Source: Blautia sp. OF03-15BH (lineage in GTDB: Bacteria > Bacillota > Clostridia > Lachnospirales > Lachnospiraceae). Taken from it: a stretch of 25,038 bases of DNA. Every line of letters starts with the position of its first letter. Position 1 is the stretch's first letter. The notes under the pieces were generated by a model that did no database searches, was not told the DNA's origin, and worked only from the letters and a program-made list of their open reading frames with translations. Shown piece by piece: positions 23,450 through 25,038 of this stretch. The stretch covers positions 1-25,038 of the forward strand of contig NZ_QSCM01000023.1 in assembly GCF_003463065.1 (NCBI RefSeq), in the 5' to 3' direction. Made by a program: the position numbers and the translations under genes.

Positions 23450-23541
23450 TGTTTCTATTTGTTTTTGTTGTTTCTCTTTGTTTTATATGTTGTTTTTCTT
23501 TGTTTTGACTGCATTATATCTTGTTTTATGTGGTTTGTAAA
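23450..23541 (-). promoter_or_regulatory. rhaD promoter with three operator-like direct repeats
   Basis: On the minus strand, TTTACA (23536-23541) is followed after 17 bases by TATAAT (23513-23518). Downstream, overlapping and following the start site, are three copies of a 16-base box at 23491-23506, 23469-23484 and 23450-23465 (TGTTTCTCTTTGTTTT as read on plus, with 1-2 differences between copies), offset by 22 and 19 bases. Direct TGTTT-rich repeats are typical of DeoR-family operators, and the position fits repression. Confidence 0.8.
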
Positions 23542-23594
23542 GATGTTTTTTTAAAAACACTGTTCCAATGAAATATTTACCATATATTTTCCCC

Positions 23595-23633
23595 AAGAAA
23601 AGAGGTGCCCCCGGAAAAGGCACCTCTTTTCTT
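23595..23633 (-). terminator. Terminator of the bile salt hydrolase gene
   Basis: Perfect 15-base arms (23595-23609 and 23619-23633) around a 9-base loop. The stem ends in TTTTCTT on both strands, so it could stop transcription from either side. It lies about 90 bases after the hydrolase stop codon, and nothing else was seen in 23634-23721. Confidence 0.85.
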
Positions 23634-23721
23634 ATTCTTTGCTTTTTTATTAAACTGAAATTAGCTACGACCGGAAGGACTTTCTTTTTCATCCAGACGC
23701 CCTTCTTTCATTCTCTGATCA

Positions 23722-24696
23722 TCAGTTCTGGAAATGGATTTTTTCTCCCTGAATCACCGGATAACAGATCAGAGCCTCGCTGTCCAGATCTTCTCTGTGC
23801 ATATCCACTGCGCTGATCTGATGGTTTTCATAGGTATTATAATAATAGATTCCCTTTGTCACATTACAGCAGGAAGTATACAATGTGATCTCATACTTTC
23901 CATCAGCAACTTCACAGCATCCCCGCTGCTGATCCACTGAGCCGAGAATATGGAAAAACTGGCTGACACTTTCCGCTTCTGAATCTCCGGAAAGAGCATT
24001 TACTTTTGTAAAAGCCACACGTACAAAACGGGAGGCAGAAGAAAGATCTCCCGGAAGGCCAAGTGCGCCCATCCCACGGCTGTAGGCATTGAGGGAAAGA
24101 TCCTTGCAAAAGGTATTTTCCGGTTGTTTCGGTGAGAGATGCATATAGTTGTTCAGCTGGAACATCTGCTGTGGAAACGGCGGATTGTTTGTGAGGACTC
24201 CGACCGGGTTATCATAAACATGCAGTCCGTCCGCCATGGATTCTACCGTGATGGATCCTTTTTCGTCCGAGATGATCCAATGCAGCTGTGCCAGTGGAAA
24301 CTGTTCGCTGAAGGGCGTATTGACCAGATTCATCCGGGCAAGAAGTTCCCGGACTTCCGTCACGGAAGAGCACTGGCTTAAGATCCAGGGGATCAGTTCA
24401 AACTGGGCAATGTTCTCTGTTCCGGGACGGACATCCGAATACACCGCATTGCCGACAAAGTTTAGGCCTGCCATACCGAGTCCTTTTTCATTGATCGCAT
24501 CATAATACAACGGATAATCTCCCGCTACATGAGCCATGCCGATGATCGCATAATGACTTTTCCTGTCACCGGCATGACGAAAATGAAACGGATAATTACG
24601 TGGTGTCACCGTGATCTGATCACCGTAAGAAAATTCATAATCCAACGTTCTTCCAAAATAAAAATCTTTTGTTTTATAAGTTGCAGCTGTACACAT
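23722..24696 (-). CDS. bsh: Bile salt hydrolase / choloylglycine hydrolase family
   Basis: A 324-aa Ntn-hydrolase that cleaves the glycine or taurine amide of conjugated bile acids. Catalytic Cys2 directly follows the initiator Met (MCTAATY), which must be removed. Other expected active-site residues are present: Arg16 and Asp19 (GRTLDY), Asn171 (VLTNNPPF) and Arg223 (GDLSSASRF). The length is normal for the family (about 315-330 aa). There is no signal peptide, so the enzyme is cytoplasmic. The start codon is fixed by the Cys2 requirement and by AAGGAGGAG upstream. It is a single-gene unit with no bile transporter beside it. Penicillin V acylases share the fold; the NNPPF and SSASRF context favours bile salts but does not prove it. 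Confidence 0.93.
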   Translation of the reverse strand: MCTAATYKTKDFYFGRTLDYEFSYGDQITVTPRNYPFHFRHAGDRKSHYAIIGMAHVAGDYPLYYDAINEKGLGMAGLNFVGNAVYSDVRPGTENIAQFELIPWILSQCSSVTEVRELLARMNLVNTPFSEQFPLAQLHWIISDEKGSITVESMADGLHVYDNPVGVLTNNPPFPQQMFQLNNYMHLSPKQPENTFCKDLSLNAYSRGMGALGLPGDLSSASRFVRVAFTKVNALSGDSEAESVSQFFHILGSVDQQRGCCEVADGKYEITLYTSCCNVTKGIYYYNTYENHQISAVDMHREDLDSEALICYPVIQGEKIHFQN

Positions 24697-24764
24697 TCCT
24701 ATCTCCTCCTTAAAATGGAATTTTTCACTGACTGACCGTATATGGCATGACTTACATGATAAAA

Positions 24765-24843
24765 TTTCTCATATTTGGCGGGTCCCAGGTTCAAAAGCCT
24801 TATCATGCAAGCATGAACGGATTTTTGACCCTTTGACCCTGGC
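24765..24843. repeat. 79-bp direct repeat, copy 1
   Basis: Runs from TTTCTCAT to GACCCTGGC and matches copy 2 at 78 of 79 bases (24773 A versus G). Internally it is an imperfect hairpin: GGTTCAAAAG pairs with the region around TTTTTGACC, with apex TCATGC-AA-GCATGA at 24803-24816. Confidence 0.93.
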
Positions 24844-24930
24844 TGATGCCTACGAATTACTCCGCTGCAAAGCAGCTCCCGCAATTCTATAAACATTCGA
24901 AATCCGCTGATTTACTGCGTAAATCGCTAC

Positions 24931-25009
24931 TTTCTCATGTTTGGCGGGTCCCAGGTTCAAAAGCCTTATCATGCAAGCATGAACGGATTTTTGACCCTTT
25001 GACCCTGGC
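24931..25009. repeat. 79-bp direct repeat, copy 2
   Basis: Second copy, same orientation, 87 bases after the end of copy 1; apex TCATGC-AA-GCATGA at 24969-24982. Near identity despite lying in non-coding DNA implies recent duplication or active conservation. Confidence 0.93.
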
Positions 25010-25038
25010 ATCATAATATGATATCATATTCTACACAA

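Larger units (their letters stand above)
24697..25038. other. Non-coding region upstream of the bile salt hydrolase
   Basis: 342 bases without a gene. They hold two 79-base direct repeats (listed separately). Between them are two small hairpins, GCTGC/GCAGC near 24863-24876 and GATTTAC-TGC-GTAAATC at 24909-24925. At 25015-25030 there is a perfect 16-base palindrome AATATGATATCATATT. I could not define a strong promoter for the hydrolase; a CATATA-like -10 near 24735 lacks a clear -35. Confidence 0.6.

Noticed and set aside
23660..23721. Tiny frame (16 codons) after the bile salt hydrolase
   Set aside because: Too short, no clear ribosome binding site, lies between a stop codon and the terminator.

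Overview
The window looks like the chromosome of a gut Clostridia, most likely Lachnospiraceae (a Blautia-like organism is my best guess). The evidence is mid-40s GC by eye, strong AGGAGG-type ribosome binding sites, sigma-A promoters of the TTGACA-N17-TATAAT type, and a characteristic gene set: a bile salt hydrolase, an LplABC-like carbohydrate importer with an AraC sensor, a GH29 fucosidase, an Na+-pump decarboxylase beta subunit and a heterodimeric ABC exporter. Almost everything is transcribed leftward (minus strand). The single convincing plus-strand gene is a 99-aa hypothetical protein at 12564-12863.

Layout from left to right. 1-300: tandem promoters and leader of an rRNA operon that runs leftward out of the window. 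396-4069: two-gene heterodimeric ABC exporter with its own promoter and terminator. 4157-5651: sodium-pump decarboxylase beta subunit plus a 41-aa OadG-like membrane peptide, behind a structured leader resembling a yybP-ykoY (Mn2+) riboswitch that overlaps an intrinsic terminator. 5715-12263: carbohydrate ABC importer (binding protein, 300-nt structured gap, two permeases, no ATPase) and its membrane-bound AraC-type regulator. 12388-12531: a 144-bp MITE with IS66-like ends and an 8-bp target duplication. 12564-12863: the plus-strand hypothetical gene. 12868-19806: a tightly packed five-gene operon, transcribed cutC, transglutaminase-fold protein, GH29 alpha-L-fucosidase, DeoR-type regulator, double-thioredoxin/DsbD-like membrane protein. 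20062-21685: CbpA-type DnaJ and Hsp20 chaperones. 22000-23418: nicotinamidase-like cysteine hydrolase and rhamnulose-1-phosphate aldolase, whose promoter carries three repeated operator-like boxes. 23722-24696: bile salt hydrolase. 24765-25009: a pair of 79-bp direct repeats.

How the genes fit together. The theme is life on host-derived glycans and bile. The importer brings in an oligosaccharide using a shared ATPase encoded elsewhere. The cytoplasmic fucosidase operon could process fucosylated glycoconjugates, and its transglutaminase-fold partner may cleave amide-linked remnants (inference). RhaD serves deoxy-sugar catabolism, and the bile salt hydrolase handles host bile acids.

The least ordinary items are: (1) the riboswitch-like attenuator on an orphan Na+-pump beta/gamma pair; (2) the cutC/transglutaminase/fucosidase/DeoR/thioredoxin-DsbD operon; (3) the MITE, whose hairpin apex resembles that of the unrelated 79-bp repeats; (4) the long inverted repeats between the binding-protein and permease genes. 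No tRNA, CRISPR array or complete transposase gene was seen.
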